The notes under the pieces: model-generated | The model's database searches: none | Told to the model about the DNA's origin: nothing | The model's input: only the letters and a program-made list of their open reading frames with translations | Shown: positions 34,250-42,170 of the stretch, piece by piece | Position numbering within the stretch: position 1 is the stretch's first letter | Layout: every line of letters starts with the position of its first letter | From: Bacillota bacterium | GTDB lineage: Bacteria > Bacillota > UBA4882 > UBA8346 | Assembly (NCBI GenBank): GCA_029974635.1 | Contig: JARKQY010000043.1 | Location: 62,001-126,000 of the forward strand | Direction: 5' to 3' | Length of the DNA stretch: 64,000 nucleotides | Translations under genes and position numbers: made by a program

Positions 34250-35332
34250 TCAAGATGATTTTTGATAATTCTCCCAAAACCGGAGATCCCGAAGATCATA
34301 GCCTTCGTTATTGATTACATCATATGACCTGGTTTGGGGAGCGTTATCGACTGTCGTCCGATAGCGCCATATGTTTTTAATACCGGCGTTATAACCCGAA
34401 TAAGCCGCCCGGGCCAGATTATCAATGGTACTACTGGCGCCTTTATTCCCTTCATCGTTCTCAGCCGCCGCGTTAAACGAAGCTTTTAGAATCTGCAAAC
34501 CCACCCGGACATTATACTGCCAATCCGATTTAATCCGATCAAAGTCGTAGGCGTCTCCCCACGCTTTATCATTAATCTGCATAATGCCCCAGTCTGTGGA
34601 ATTCGGGTTGCTGTTCCGGCAAGGTGTGCCGTCCTTATTGAACTGAGTCATGCCGCTTTCGGTGTCCGCCGTGGCCAGTCCAAGCTGCGCCGGTATGCCG
34701 ATTTGTTTGCATTGCTCGGTAATATAGTCGATAACCTCTTGCCGCGATGGATTCACGCCCCGGATCTCAACTCCGGAAATGCTCGGAATAACTCCGCTAT
34801 CCTTATGGATTAACCTTTCCAACGGGTTGATACTTGCATCTGCATTTGTGACGCTGGATAAACCAAAGGCATTCCGGAAATCTTGCATCGCCTGTTTATA
34901 GTTGGATACCACCTGGGGATACGAAACACCCGGCCCCTGTCCGAAGCTGTTTTTGCCCACAAGTTTCAACAATTCAAAAAGTTGCTGATTGGATAATTGA
35001 TTACCGGACCCTTCCGCTACTTGCTGTGGTCCCGATTGATTCAATTGTTCCAATAATGTCAACAGCGTTTGGGCTTGATTTTGACCGCCTGGTATGGAGG
35101 ATAACCGGTTTCCGTCATCATTTCGGTAGTTGGTATCCGTTAGTCCGTATCCAGTGCCCTCCATACGGTTAAGTAATGATTGGAATACCGTTAGAAAATC
35201 GCGATTAGTACCGGTTGAACCGGGAATCGAATTGTCAACTGCAAGATTTTCGTTGATTGGATTTCCTGAATTGTTCTCGTGGTTTATCGGAAAAAATGCC
35301 TTGTGATCATCCACGCCGTTTATCGGACTCAT
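34250..35332 (-). CDS. Lytic transglycosylase (SLT fold) with long N-terminal region
   Basis: 360 residues, ATG with AAAGGA about 9 nt upstream, no signal peptide. The first 190 residues are polar, Asn/Gln/Gly-rich and probably partly disordered. The lysozyme-like SLT domain (about 200-345) shows the catalytic Glu in TADTESGM, the DWGIMQIN loop and the YNAG motif followed by a conserved Arg/Tyr. This matches soluble lytic transglycosylases that cleave peptidoglycan to anhydro-muropeptides. Lack of an export signal suggests delivery by another route, or action in the mother cell or on lysis. Neighbours give no operon. Confidence 0.8.
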   Translation of the reverse strand: MSPINGVDDHKAFFPINHENNSGNPINENLAVDNSIPGSTGTNRDFLTVFQSLLNRMEGTGYGLTDTNYRNDDGNRLSSIPGGQNQAQTLLTLLEQLNQSGPQQVAEGSGNQLSNQQLFELLKLVGKNSFGQGPGVSYPQVVSNYKQAMQDFRNAFGLSSVTNADASINPLERLIHKDSGVIPSISGVEIRGVNPSRQEVIDYITEQCKQIGIPAQLGLATADTESGMTQFNKDGTPCRNSNPNSTDWGIMQINDKAWGDAYDFDRIKSDWQYNVRVGLQILKASFNAAAENDEGNKGASSTIDNLARAAYSGYNAGIKNIWRYRTTVDNAPQTRSYDVINNEGYDLRDLRFWENYQKSS

Positions 35333-35556
35333 TTTGAATAATCCTTTCCTACATTCACTGATTCTCCGGGTTTAAAGGCAAATGAAAGCTGGTTTCCTTT
35401 TCCCTTTAATGATCGGTACAAATTGCAATTTTCTTAATAGAAATAAAAACAGCGATTTACCGAACAAATATGGACTTATTTTCCGTTTCCGCCGCGTCAA
35501 AAGAATATCCGCTGTCTTGAGTGTTTGAATGGTTAATTCAGTTGTTATGAATAAAT

Positions 35557-35592
35557 AAGCCAAGCTGGTACTCATTATCGACTTGGCTTTTT
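35557..35592 (-). terminator. Hairpin at the end of the phospholipase remnant
   Basis: AAGCCAAG (35557-35564) pairs with CTTGGCTT (35582-35589), with a T-run on the plus strand side (AAAAAA on the minus strand upstream). It is better oriented for plus-strand transcription and moderate for the minus strand. Confidence 0.4.
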
Positions 35593-36042
35593 TAATGCAA
35601 CCTTCCAATCATCCCCCAGGATCTTCTGCTTCCGGAGCCATAGGTTACGGAATTGCGAGACCTGGAAGGAAGGATCGGTAACAGTGAAGGTATATGTATC
35701 GTTGTCATTCCGTTCAAAATCGTTATAACCGGTTTTATCGAAAAAAGCTCTATTAAGATAAGCATTAAAGTTATTTTTGGCAATTTTAGCATTTTTCTTG
35801 CTGAGATCAGTTAAAAAAGCATCTATTTTATTATAATTATTGACGGTATTACCATAAATAGCGGACACAGGATTTACTCCATCCGCCGCAGTGGTAACCG
35901 TATAGCTTGTCTGCCGGCTCTGGACGTAGCTTTCAAAATCGCTGTGATTATAAGAATAATCAAAAACGGTATTATTGGCGGCATGGTGCGGCACATTCAA
36001 GTCGGCAAAGAAATGACAGGCATAACCTAAAAGATAATGGTA
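35575..36042 (-). pseudogene. 5'-truncated zinc-dependent phospholipase C
   Basis: The open frame begins right after an in-frame TAA and has no start codon before a TTG at 36000. It reads YLLGYACHFFADLNVPHHAANNT, then HSDFESYVQ and a helical C-terminal part ending ALKKPSR. The H-x3-D-x3-P-x-HAAN-T pattern is the zinc-ligand segment of bacterial Zn phospholipases C (PC-PLC, alpha-toxin catalytic domain), which normally lies in the second half of the enzyme. The first half (N-terminal Trp and His ligands) is absent in the 160 bp upstream. A decayed or recombined gene. Confidence 0.6.
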
Positions 36043-36133
36043 TTACAAATTACAAACGGCGGCGTCATCGAGTAGTATTCTTCGAAGTACTCTTTTTCCG
36101 TACAATAGTATTGCTATCAATCCATAATTATAT

Positions 36134-36160
36134 TAAAAGAGACCGTTAGGCCTCTCTTTT
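36134..36160 (-). terminator. Terminator of the blaI-M56 operon
   Basis: On the minus strand AAAAGAGA...TCTCTTTT forms a stem with an inner GGCC/GGTC pair, followed by an AT-rich run. It lies about 45 bp after the M56/serine-hydrolase stop. Confidence 0.65.
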
Positions 36161-36206
36161 AGAGCATTTTAGCGACTTCATTCTAAGTATCCTATATTTT
36201 CCCAAC

Positions 36207-38948
36207 TTATTGTTGCAGAATGCCTTTGTCCTTTAAAATCGTATAGCCTAACATTTTAGAAACGAGTTCGAAAGATACGGTATCATTCTTAAAGATAAAG
36301 GTGGCCTTGATTCCATCCCATTCAAATAAATTCTGAAAGTTTATTTCAAAGGTGGTATTGTTTACCCAACAGCCCTTAGCCGCTAGTTGATTCGTTCCCG
36401 GAAAAGGGTAAGCAGGTGGTGATTGATTCGATTGATTGATCCGATAAACATCATCCAAACCGATATGAATTTCATTTTTTTTCGTACCGTAAACCCACTC
36501 TTGATAAATACATTCATTGGGATTATTCCCAAATTGGAAGGACAATGAGATGCTATCATCCATTCTATATTGTTTACCGGAAATAATATTGCACAATTCG
36601 GGCAATTGGGAGACCGGTTTGGCTTTGGGCGTTTGACCGACTTCTGTGATGATTTTGTTCAATGCCGCTTCCGATGCCGGATTCTTAGCTAATGGTTTAT
36701 CGGACTTAATTGATGCCAGAATATAATTCGTGGTGAAAGCAAAAGGCAGCGGATAATCCATTCCCAAATTCCCACCGGTAAATACCACGACTAAATTAGA
36801 TTCCGGGATGACAAAGATGTATTGCCCTCCAAAACCTCTGGCCGAATAGCCTTCGAAGTCCGTAGTCCTCGGGCGTGAGGTTGTAGAAACATCTTTCCAC
36901 CATTGATACCCATAATCTCCTTCACCTGTATTATAATTTGGATAAGCAAACCAAGGAGCCTTAATCTGTTTTTGGGTGGATACTTGAACCCATTTTTCGG
37001 GAACAATTTGTTGACCGCCCCATTTCCCCTTTTGTAAAAAAAGATAGCCGAACTTGGCCATATCGGCGGGCGTTAAATATAATCCGCCCCCGCCTTGCGC
37101 AACGCCTTTCGGATCGGAAAACCAATGTATATCATTCATTCCCATAGGATCGAATAGTTTTTCCTTGCCATACTCCAAAGCGCTTTTCCCGGTTGCTCTT
37201 TGGAGAATAGCTGATAGCAAGTGGGAAGCACCGGTACAATAATAAAAACTTTTGCCGGGTTCCTGGATCATTTTACGATCAAGTATAAATTGCACCGGAT
37301 CTTTACTGTTCATCATTTGGGTCGTAGAATAGGTTTCCAGGCTATTGTCAGCTTCTTCAAGCCAGTCAAAACCGGCAGCCATCTTTAGAAGGTGTTCCAA
37401 GGTCAAGGCTTTCTTTCTTTTGTCCAAATTGGCAATCTTTACATCCGGAAAAAAGCTGACCGCCTTATCATTGATGGATTTTATATATCCTTCATTGATA
37501 GCAATCCCAACTAGAGCAGAGGTAATACTTTTGGTGCACGAGTCTAAATTTTGTTTTATCCCCTTTTGGTAAGGATAGAAATAAGCTTCGGTCACCAAAT
37601 AACCGTTCCGAATAATTAACAGACTATGGATTTCTTTTTGCTGCTCTTGAATGAATTCAATCATACTCCGGATATAACTCGAATCCATCCCCTGCTCCTC
37701 CGGGGTCGAGGTCCGCCATTCCGCCCCCGGCCAATATTCATCCGTTGCGGTCGTTTGGCCGGAATCCGTCCTTGTAGTTCCAATTACACTGGTAATTGAA
37801 CATAACGCAACTGTAACTATAGCAATGAGGAGAATTCCCAAAAACGTCCGTTTGGTTAATAGCCGGTTATGATTTCGTTTTGTTTCCAAAATATGCACCA
37901 TCCTTTGTTCCATATTAGTAGTACTCATTGCAACCACCGTTTTAAACTCGGGTTGAACACCGCGCAAGGTATGGATTATTGCTAACAAGTGAGCCGCATA
38001 AGTACTGGGTAATACCCCGGTTTCCAAAACCTGATCATCGCATGCCAATTCCCGGCTGGTCTTAAGTAACCGTACTGCAATCCAAATCAACGGATTAAAC
38101 CAATAGATGATTGCCACTAAATATACTATGCTTTGTCGAAGATTATCATAGCGTTTTATATGTGATAGTTCATGAAGTAATATGATCCGGCGTCGTTCAT
38201 CGGACCAATTGTCAGCCGATTCCGGTATTATGATAACCGGTTTAAAACAGCCCAGCACCACCGAGACCGGAACAGTGTTCGCAAATTTCATGATTACGGG
38301 CGAATCCAATCCAACTTGAGCCTTAAGTCCATCAAGTATTAACAACCATTTATTATCGGCAATCCGGATGGCGTTTCGTTTGAGGTGATATATTCTAATA
38401 TTCTCCATAAGCAACTTGCCCAACATGATCATTACGCCAATGCTCCAAATTGCGAACAACCAGACGGACCAATGCGGTAATTGATTCGCTAGAGCAGTTC
38501 TTATGGGTATTTGTGGATTGATTCGGATAACCGGTTCCGGTTTTTGATTTGCCGGTTGATTTGCATCTAAAGAAAGAGCCGTACCTTCATTCACTCCTGG
38601 ATGATTACCGTTGAGAATTTGTGGATTAATTCGGATAACCGGTTCCGGTTTTTGATTTGCCGGTTGATTTGCATCTAAAGAAAGATCTGTACCTTCATTC
38701 ACTCCTGGATGGTTATCGTTGAGAAACGCAATCCCTTGGGTTAATAATGGGATCGCCAAAAATGATATAACCGTTAAAAATAAAATCAGGTGGATGGTTT
38801 GAGGGCGAAATCGGCTCCGGAGTTTTACCAGCAGGATAATGATCGCCAAAATAACGGTTCCTTTGATGGTTCCATCGGCTAACATGATGAACCAATTCAA
38901 GCTGATGTTATTAAAATTACAAAGTACATGCATCAATCCATTCATCAT
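36207..38948 (-). CDS. BlaR1-like M56 metallopeptidase fused to class-C beta-lactamase-type serine hydrolase
   Basis: 913 residues from tandem ATGs at 38948 with AAGGAGGGG 7 nt upstream. The N-terminal part has four membrane helices and the M56 peptidase domain with HELSHIKRYD zinc motif and the downstream ELACDDQV Glu. The C-terminal extracytoplasmic domain (about 430-770) is a beta-lactamase/DD-peptidase fold with S-x-x-K in SCTKSITSALVG and Y-x-T in YYCTGASHLL, then about 130 residues of unknown beta-rich sequence. A 36-residue segment (HPGVNEGT...NPQI) is duplicated between the first helices. Canonical BlaR1 ends in a class-D-like sensor, so this fusion may both sense and hydrolyse. It follows blaI by one base. 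Confidence 0.82.
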   Translation of the reverse strand: MMNGLMHVLCNFNNISLNWFIMLADGTIKGTVILAIIILLVKLRSRFRPQTIHLILFLTVISFLAIPLLTQGIAFLNDNHPGVNEGTDLSLDANQPANQKPEPVIRINPQILNGNHPGVNEGTALSLDANQPANQKPEPVIRINPQIPIRTALANQLPHWSVWLFAIWSIGVMIMLGKLLMENIRIYHLKRNAIRIADNKWLLILDGLKAQVGLDSPVIMKFANTVPVSVVLGCFKPVIIIPESADNWSDERRRIILLHELSHIKRYDNLRQSIVYLVAIIYWFNPLIWIAVRLLKTSRELACDDQVLETGVLPSTYAAHLLAIIHTLRGVQPEFKTVVAMSTTNMEQRMVHILETKRNHNRLLTKRTFLGILLIAIVTVALCSITSVIGTTRTDSGQTTATDEYWPGAEWRTSTPEEQGMDSSYIRSMIEFIQEQQKEIHSLLIIRNGYLVTEAYFYPYQKGIKQNLDSCTKSITSALVGIAINEGYIKSINDKAVSFFPDVKIANLDKRKKALTLEHLLKMAAGFDWLEEADNSLETYSTTQMMNSKDPVQFILDRKMIQEPGKSFYYCTGASHLLSAILQRATGKSALEYGKEKLFDPMGMNDIHWFSDPKGVAQGGGGLYLTPADMAKFGYLFLQKGKWGGQQIVPEKWVQVSTQKQIKAPWFAYPNYNTGEGDYGYQWWKDVSTTSRPRTTDFEGYSARGFGGQYIFVIPESNLVVVFTGGNLGMDYPLPFAFTTNYILASIKSDKPLAKNPASEAALNKIITEVGQTPKAKPVSQLPELCNIISGKQYRMDDSISLSFQFGNNPNECIYQEWVYGTKKNEIHIGLDDVYRINQSNQSPPAYPFPGTNQLAAKGCWVNNTTFEINFQNLFEWDGIKATFIFKNDTVSFELVSKMLGYTILKDKGILQQ
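38513..38728. repeat. 108-bp in-frame tandem duplication inside the M56 fusion gene
   Basis: Copies at 38513-38620 and 38621-38728 differ at only a few positions. They encode a 36-residue Asn/Pro/Gly-rich extracytoplasmic loop repeated twice. Confidence 0.85.
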
Positions 38949-38949
38949 C

Positions 38950-39324
38950 CTATCGCCCCTCCTTACGCGCTTTTTCAATTAAAGCACTGATTTCATCGAG
39001 GTCTTTTTCACTTAAGGACTCCATTTCCAATAAGGCCGCCATGGCTACACCGGGGGAATTATTGAAAAAAATATTCAATAAATTGTGTAATGCGGTTTTA
39101 ACTGCTTGTTCCCGAGGGACAGTGGGAAAATAAAGATATTGTTTCCCTTGCGCTTCGTGACGCAGATGTCCTTTCTCCTCCAAAATTCGGAGTAAGGTCC
39201 GGACTGATGAATAATTAAGGTCTTCCTTAAGGTCGGTTTGAACCTCGGCAGCGCTGGCAGATCCCCGCCGGTAAATAATATCCATAATTTGCCGTTCTCG
39301 TTTGCTCAGATTGGCCTGATCCAA
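38950..39324 (-). CDS. BlaI/MecI-family transcriptional repressor
   Basis: 124 residues from a TTG at 39324 with AAAGGAG 8 nt upstream. A winged helix (about 8-75, ERQIMDIIYRRGSASAAEVQTDL, YSSVRTLLRILEEKGHL) is followed by a C-terminal dimerisation helix pair. BlaI-type repressors are cleaved after signalling by a BlaR1 partner, and a BlaR1-like M56 gene follows one base downstream. Three AT-rich palindromes flank and overlap its promoter, fitting autorepression. Confidence 0.88.
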   Translation of the reverse strand: MDQANLSKRERQIMDIIYRRGSASAAEVQTDLKEDLNYSSVRTLLRILEEKGHLRHEAQGKQYLYFPTVPREQAVKTALHNLLNIFFNNSPGVAMAALLEMESLSEKDLDEISALIEKARKEGR

Positions 39325-39349
39325 GCAACTCACTCCTTTATCGTTCAAG

Positions 39350-39365
39350 TGTTAAAATTTTAACA
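39350..39365. promoter_or_regulatory. BlaI operator candidate 1
   Basis: TGTTAAAATTTTAACA is a perfect 16-bp palindrome immediately downstream of the -10 box, where binding would block transcription of blaI. Related sites lie at 39371-39388 and 39412-39433. Confidence 0.6.
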
Positions 39366-39378
39366 TATATCTGCTTAA

Positions 39379-39407
39379 ATTTTACCACTAAAAAATCTGG
39401 ATGTCAA
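39379..39407 (-). promoter_or_regulatory. Sigma-A promoter of the blaI-M56 operon
   Basis: On the minus strand TTGACA (39407-39402) and TAAAAT (39384-39379) are 17 bp apart, a near-consensus pair. The -10 overlaps a second operator-like word CTGCTTAAATTTTACC. Confidence 0.75.
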
Positions 39408-39411
39408 CTAT

Positions 39412-39433
39412 TTACTGTTAAAAATTTAGCAGA
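39412..39433. promoter_or_regulatory. BlaI operator candidate 2 (upstream)
   Basis: CTGTTAAAAATTTAGCAG is an imperfect palindrome just upstream of the -35 box. It shares the TTAAAATTT core with the perfect palindrome at 39350. Confidence 0.5.
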
Positions 39434-39600
39434 TGAATCATTCTCTTAAATATTACTTATAAAAAATTTTCCTCGAACTTGTCTTTTATCGAATCCCAAA
39501 ATCTCTATTCCTTGTTTTAATAGCCTTAAAAGCGAAACTGCTCAGGTAAATCCTTCTCCGGAGAAGTTTTACAAAGTTCATTAGCAAACCATTTATGTCA

Positions 39601-39627
39601 ATAAAAAAACCCTTGATAATCAAGGGT
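39601..39627 (-). terminator. Terminator after tRNA-Leu
   Basis: On the minus strand CCCTTGATTATCAAGGG followed by seven T, starting about 10 bp after the tRNA CCA end. Confidence 0.8.
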
Positions 39628-39636
39628 CTATAAGTT

Positions 39637-39724
39637 TGGTGCCGAAGACCGGAATCGAACCGGTACGGTCTTTTGGACCGAGGGATTTTAAGTCCCTTGC
39701 GTCTGCCAGTTCCGCCACTTCGGC
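39637..39724 (-). tRNA. tRNA-Leu (anticodon UAA)
   Basis: The minus strand gives a class-II cloverleaf: acceptor GCCGAAG, D arm, anticodon stem-loop GGGAC-TTAAAA-TCCC with UAA, a long variable arm CGGTCCAAAAGACCG, T arm GGTTCGATTCC and an encoded CCA. 88 nt, as expected for tRNA-Leu. Confidence 0.95.
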
Positions 39725-40106
39725 AAAAATTTATTTAATATTTATAGCAACTCGAAATCACATCAAAAAGTGGAACAGTAGTAATTATAATATGATCCAG
39801 GGGATTTTGTCAAGTATCCTTATATTACCTTATGCTTCTGAACTAAAAGGTGTTTCTATTCGACGTAAATAACTTCCAAACCCTTACCAATTGTGATATA
39901 ATTTGATTTCAAGAGAGTCATTCCATTAGATGTATAGACATTAAGACATATATTCCGCTCAGGATGGTTTTGTCATGTGGTCCATTGTAGCATCAATCAA
40001 AGGAGTTACAAGGAGGTGGTGGCTGGATTTATAACTGTTTTTGTCAAAGTGTTTTCAAGAGAAAAATTAGTAAGTCTGAGGCAGTAAAGGAAAGGAGAAT
40101 GTAAGT
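39725..40106. other. Leader region before the chitin-binding gene
   Basis: About 380 bp. Contains direct-repeat copy 1 (39851-39900) with a TATAAT at its end that could be a -10 box, and an AAGGAGGTGG word at 40009 that is not followed by a usable start. No riboswitch or gene is recognised. Confidence 0.35.
39851..39900. repeat. About 50-bp imperfect direct repeat flanking the next gene (copy 1)
   Basis: Shares TGTTTCT, AACTTCCAA and TTGTGATATA in the same order with 42106-42158 on the far side of the chitin-binding gene. Confidence 0.55.
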
Positions 40107-41987
40107 ATGTTTTTGAAAAACAATGAGAAATTGCTATTATCCTTCTTGAGTGTAATTTTATTGGTTTCCGCGCTTATGATGGCGGGTCCGGCTGCCGTAG
40201 ACGCGGCGAACCGGGGAGCTTGGGCGCCGAATGTGGCTTATGCGACGGGTGATACCGTTACATATAACGGGGTAATGTATCAGTGTCTACAAGCCCATAC
40301 TTCCTTGGTAGGTTGGGAGCCGTCAAATGTCCCGGCTCTATGGAAACAAATTGCCACTCCATCGGTGACGGCGACTCCGACTCCCACCAGAGCGGCAACC
40401 GCTACCCCAACTGCAACTAGAGCCGCAACAGCGACACCAACTCCCACTAGAACGGCAACCGCGACTCCAACTCGAATAGCAACGGCAACACCTACTCCGA
40501 CTCCGGTAAGCACCGGGATTGTATTGTCAATTAACGGTAATGTATTAACCTGGACTGACTCCGCAAACGGCAATGACTATCATGTTTATAAAAACGGCAA
40601 CTGGCTAGCCTGGACCGCTAACCGTACTTATACCATCAGTGGCGCCGTAAACGGCGACACTTTCTATGTAACCAACGGTAACGTAAGTGTACATAGCAAT
40701 ACGGCTACCTATGGAAGCAGTTCAACTCCGACCCCAACCCGGGTTGTAACAACGACTCCAACAATTACCGCAACCCCGACGCCAACCAGAATTGCGACCG
40801 CAACCCCAACGCTCATACCGACCGCCACACCCGGGGGAGTGATTACAACCGGCACCATTAGGTTCCATTTGCATTTGGGCGTTAGTCAAACCCAAGACCA
40901 GATGGTATTGAACGGCGATAACTACACCGATCTGATCATGTCCAATTTCGTCGCCGGCGTCATGTTGGGCCATCTTGTTGAAACATATTACCCGGGGATC
41001 CAGTATAATAAAGACTATCTCTACGGTTCCATCATCGCCCAGTTGCTTCAGGAAAATATGGCCACGCAGTTATATCAGGCCGGCCAAAACTTGATTGCCC
41101 CGGCGCCGGAACAACAAGCCGTCATGGGAGTGGGCCAGGGCGGTCCTTACCAGATTAACAATTATGCGGTGGACATGATTGGAGGGTCTACTACCCCTAC
41201 CGGTTGTTCTTTGATCAACTTCATCGCCCTGCAAAAGAATATCGGTTTTACCATGGCGCAAGCCCCGACCCAATATACCAGAGTCACCCCGTCGTCATTC
41301 AATAATAAATACTACAGCCCCATGCTGACGGCTTATTTCCATTACATGGATTTGGTGGCTTTGAACCAGGTCGGCAAAGGGCCCGGTGGCTGGCTGACCC
41401 CGTGGCAGCCTGCATTCGACAATGCCATGGAGCGCTTTAAATCGTTACCCGGCGGCTTCCTGGATGTCATTTTGAATGTCGCTTATAACCAGGGCTTCTA
41501 CGGCGGCCTGACCGCCAGTTATAGTCAGATGGGCGCCACGGCGACGGCATCCACTATTGCCACGGTGAGATCCTATACTTCGGTATGGGGCAAGACCAGC
41601 ACCTACGAGCAATACCCGTACCAGGTGATGTATTACCTGGATCAGATGTATGGCAATCCGATTCCGACCACCAGCCCGACCACGCTGATCAACCCGGGAA
41701 ATCACATCGCCTTCAGGATGACAGAGCTGGCAAACGTGTTTTCCAACGTATATCGGACCCTGGCCTATGTTAACGGCTCCGGCCAATATAACTATATCTC
41801 GGCAGCCCAAGCCAGTGCCGCTTTTAACTCCGGCTTGTCACAGGCCGGTGTCGCCAGCAACGCGGTCCTGGATCTGAGTAATGCCTCCGACCGGGCGAAA
41901 ATCTTCAGCGCATTGGAGAAAGCCACCCTTAACCTGGAGACGAGCCTGGGGATGAAGTTTAATGCCACGACCCTTAGCCAATTATAA
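40107..41987 (+). CDS. Secreted chitin-binding (CBM5/12) protein with lysozyme-fold-like catalytic domain
   Basis: 626 residues, ATG with AAAGGAG upstream. Order: signal peptide (1-34), CBM5/12 chitin-binding module (about 35-85: WAPNVAYATGDTVTYNGVMY, GWEPSN, LWKQ), a Pro/Thr/Ala linker of TPTPTRxATA repeats, a small beta-sandwich (about 145-205), a second TPT linker, and a C-terminal domain (about 255-626). The last has QLLQENMATQ, then MGVGQGGPYQINNYAVDM and LNVAYNQGFYGG, a Glu followed by a G-PYQIN loop as in SLT/GH23 or chitosanase-like lysozyme folds. The activity (chitin, chitosan or peptidoglycan) is inferred. A terminator follows at once. Confidence 0.7.
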   Translation: MFLKNNEKLLLSFLSVILLVSALMMAGPAAVDAANRGAWAPNVAYATGDTVTYNGVMYQCLQAHTSLVGWEPSNVPALWKQIATPSVTATPTPTRAATATPTATRAATATPTPTRTATATPTRIATATPTPTPVSTGIVLSINGNVLTWTDSANGNDYHVYKNGNWLAWTANRTYTISGAVNGDTFYVTNGNVSVHSNTATYGSSSTPTPTRVVTTTPTITATPTPTRIATATPTLIPTATPGGVITTGTIRFHLHLGVSQTQDQMVLNGDNYTDLIMSNFVAGVMLGHLVETYYPGIQYNKDYLYGSIIAQLLQENMATQLYQAGQNLIAPAPEQQAVMGVGQGGPYQINNYAVDMIGGSTTPTGCSLINFIALQKNIGFTMAQAPTQYTRVTPSSFNNKYYSPMLTAYFHYMDLVALNQVGKGPGGWLTPWQPAFDNAMERFKSLPGGFLDVILNVAYNQGFYGGLTASYSQMGATATASTIATVRSYTSVWGKTSTYEQYPYQVMYYLDQMYGNPIPTTSPTTLINPGNHIAFRMTELANVFSNVYRTLAYVNGSGQYNYISAAQASAAFNSGLSQAGVASNAVLDLSNASDRAKIFSALEKATLNLETSLGMKFNATTLSQL

Positions 41988-42020
41988 AAATGAGGCTGGG
42001 TTAGATTATGTAATATCATA

Positions 42021-42058
42021 AAAAGAGAAGCTCAGCCAAAAAGCTGAGCTTCTCTTTT
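42021..42058. terminator. Bidirectional intrinsic terminator
   Basis: AAAAGAGAAGCTCAG and CTGAGCTTCTCTTTT form a 15-bp perfect stem with an 8-nt loop between the chitin-binding gene (plus) and corA (minus). T-runs exist on both strands. Confidence 0.85.
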
Positions 42059-42105
42059 GCAGCTCTATCTGAGACTAAATGTTGATTATCAAACACAAAT
42101 AAAGA

Positions 42106-42158
42106 TGTTTCTTTACATCAACGCCAAAAACTTCCAAGCTTTTGCCGGTTGTGATATA
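42106..42158. repeat. About 50-bp imperfect direct repeat (copy 2)
   Basis: Copy of 39851-39900, with TGTTTCT, AACTTCCAA and TTGTGATATA in order, between the terminator and the corA end. The pair frames the chitin-binding gene. Confidence 0.55.
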
Positions 42159-42170
42159 CAGAACCTAACC

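Noticed and set aside
35372..35608. 78-aa minus-strand ORF between the phospholipase remnant and the transglycosylase
   Set aside because: Low complexity, basic, overlaps the hairpin, no ribosome-binding site; probably non-coding.
39975..40106. Riboswitch (c-di-GMP type) before the chitin-binding gene
   Set aside because: The region lacks the conserved GNRA/CAAACC core; only an SD-like AAGGAGGTGG is present.
40280..40973. Antisense Val/Ala/Gly- and Cys/Trp-rich ORFs
   Set aside because: They are shadows of the TPTP linker repeats of the chitin-binding gene.
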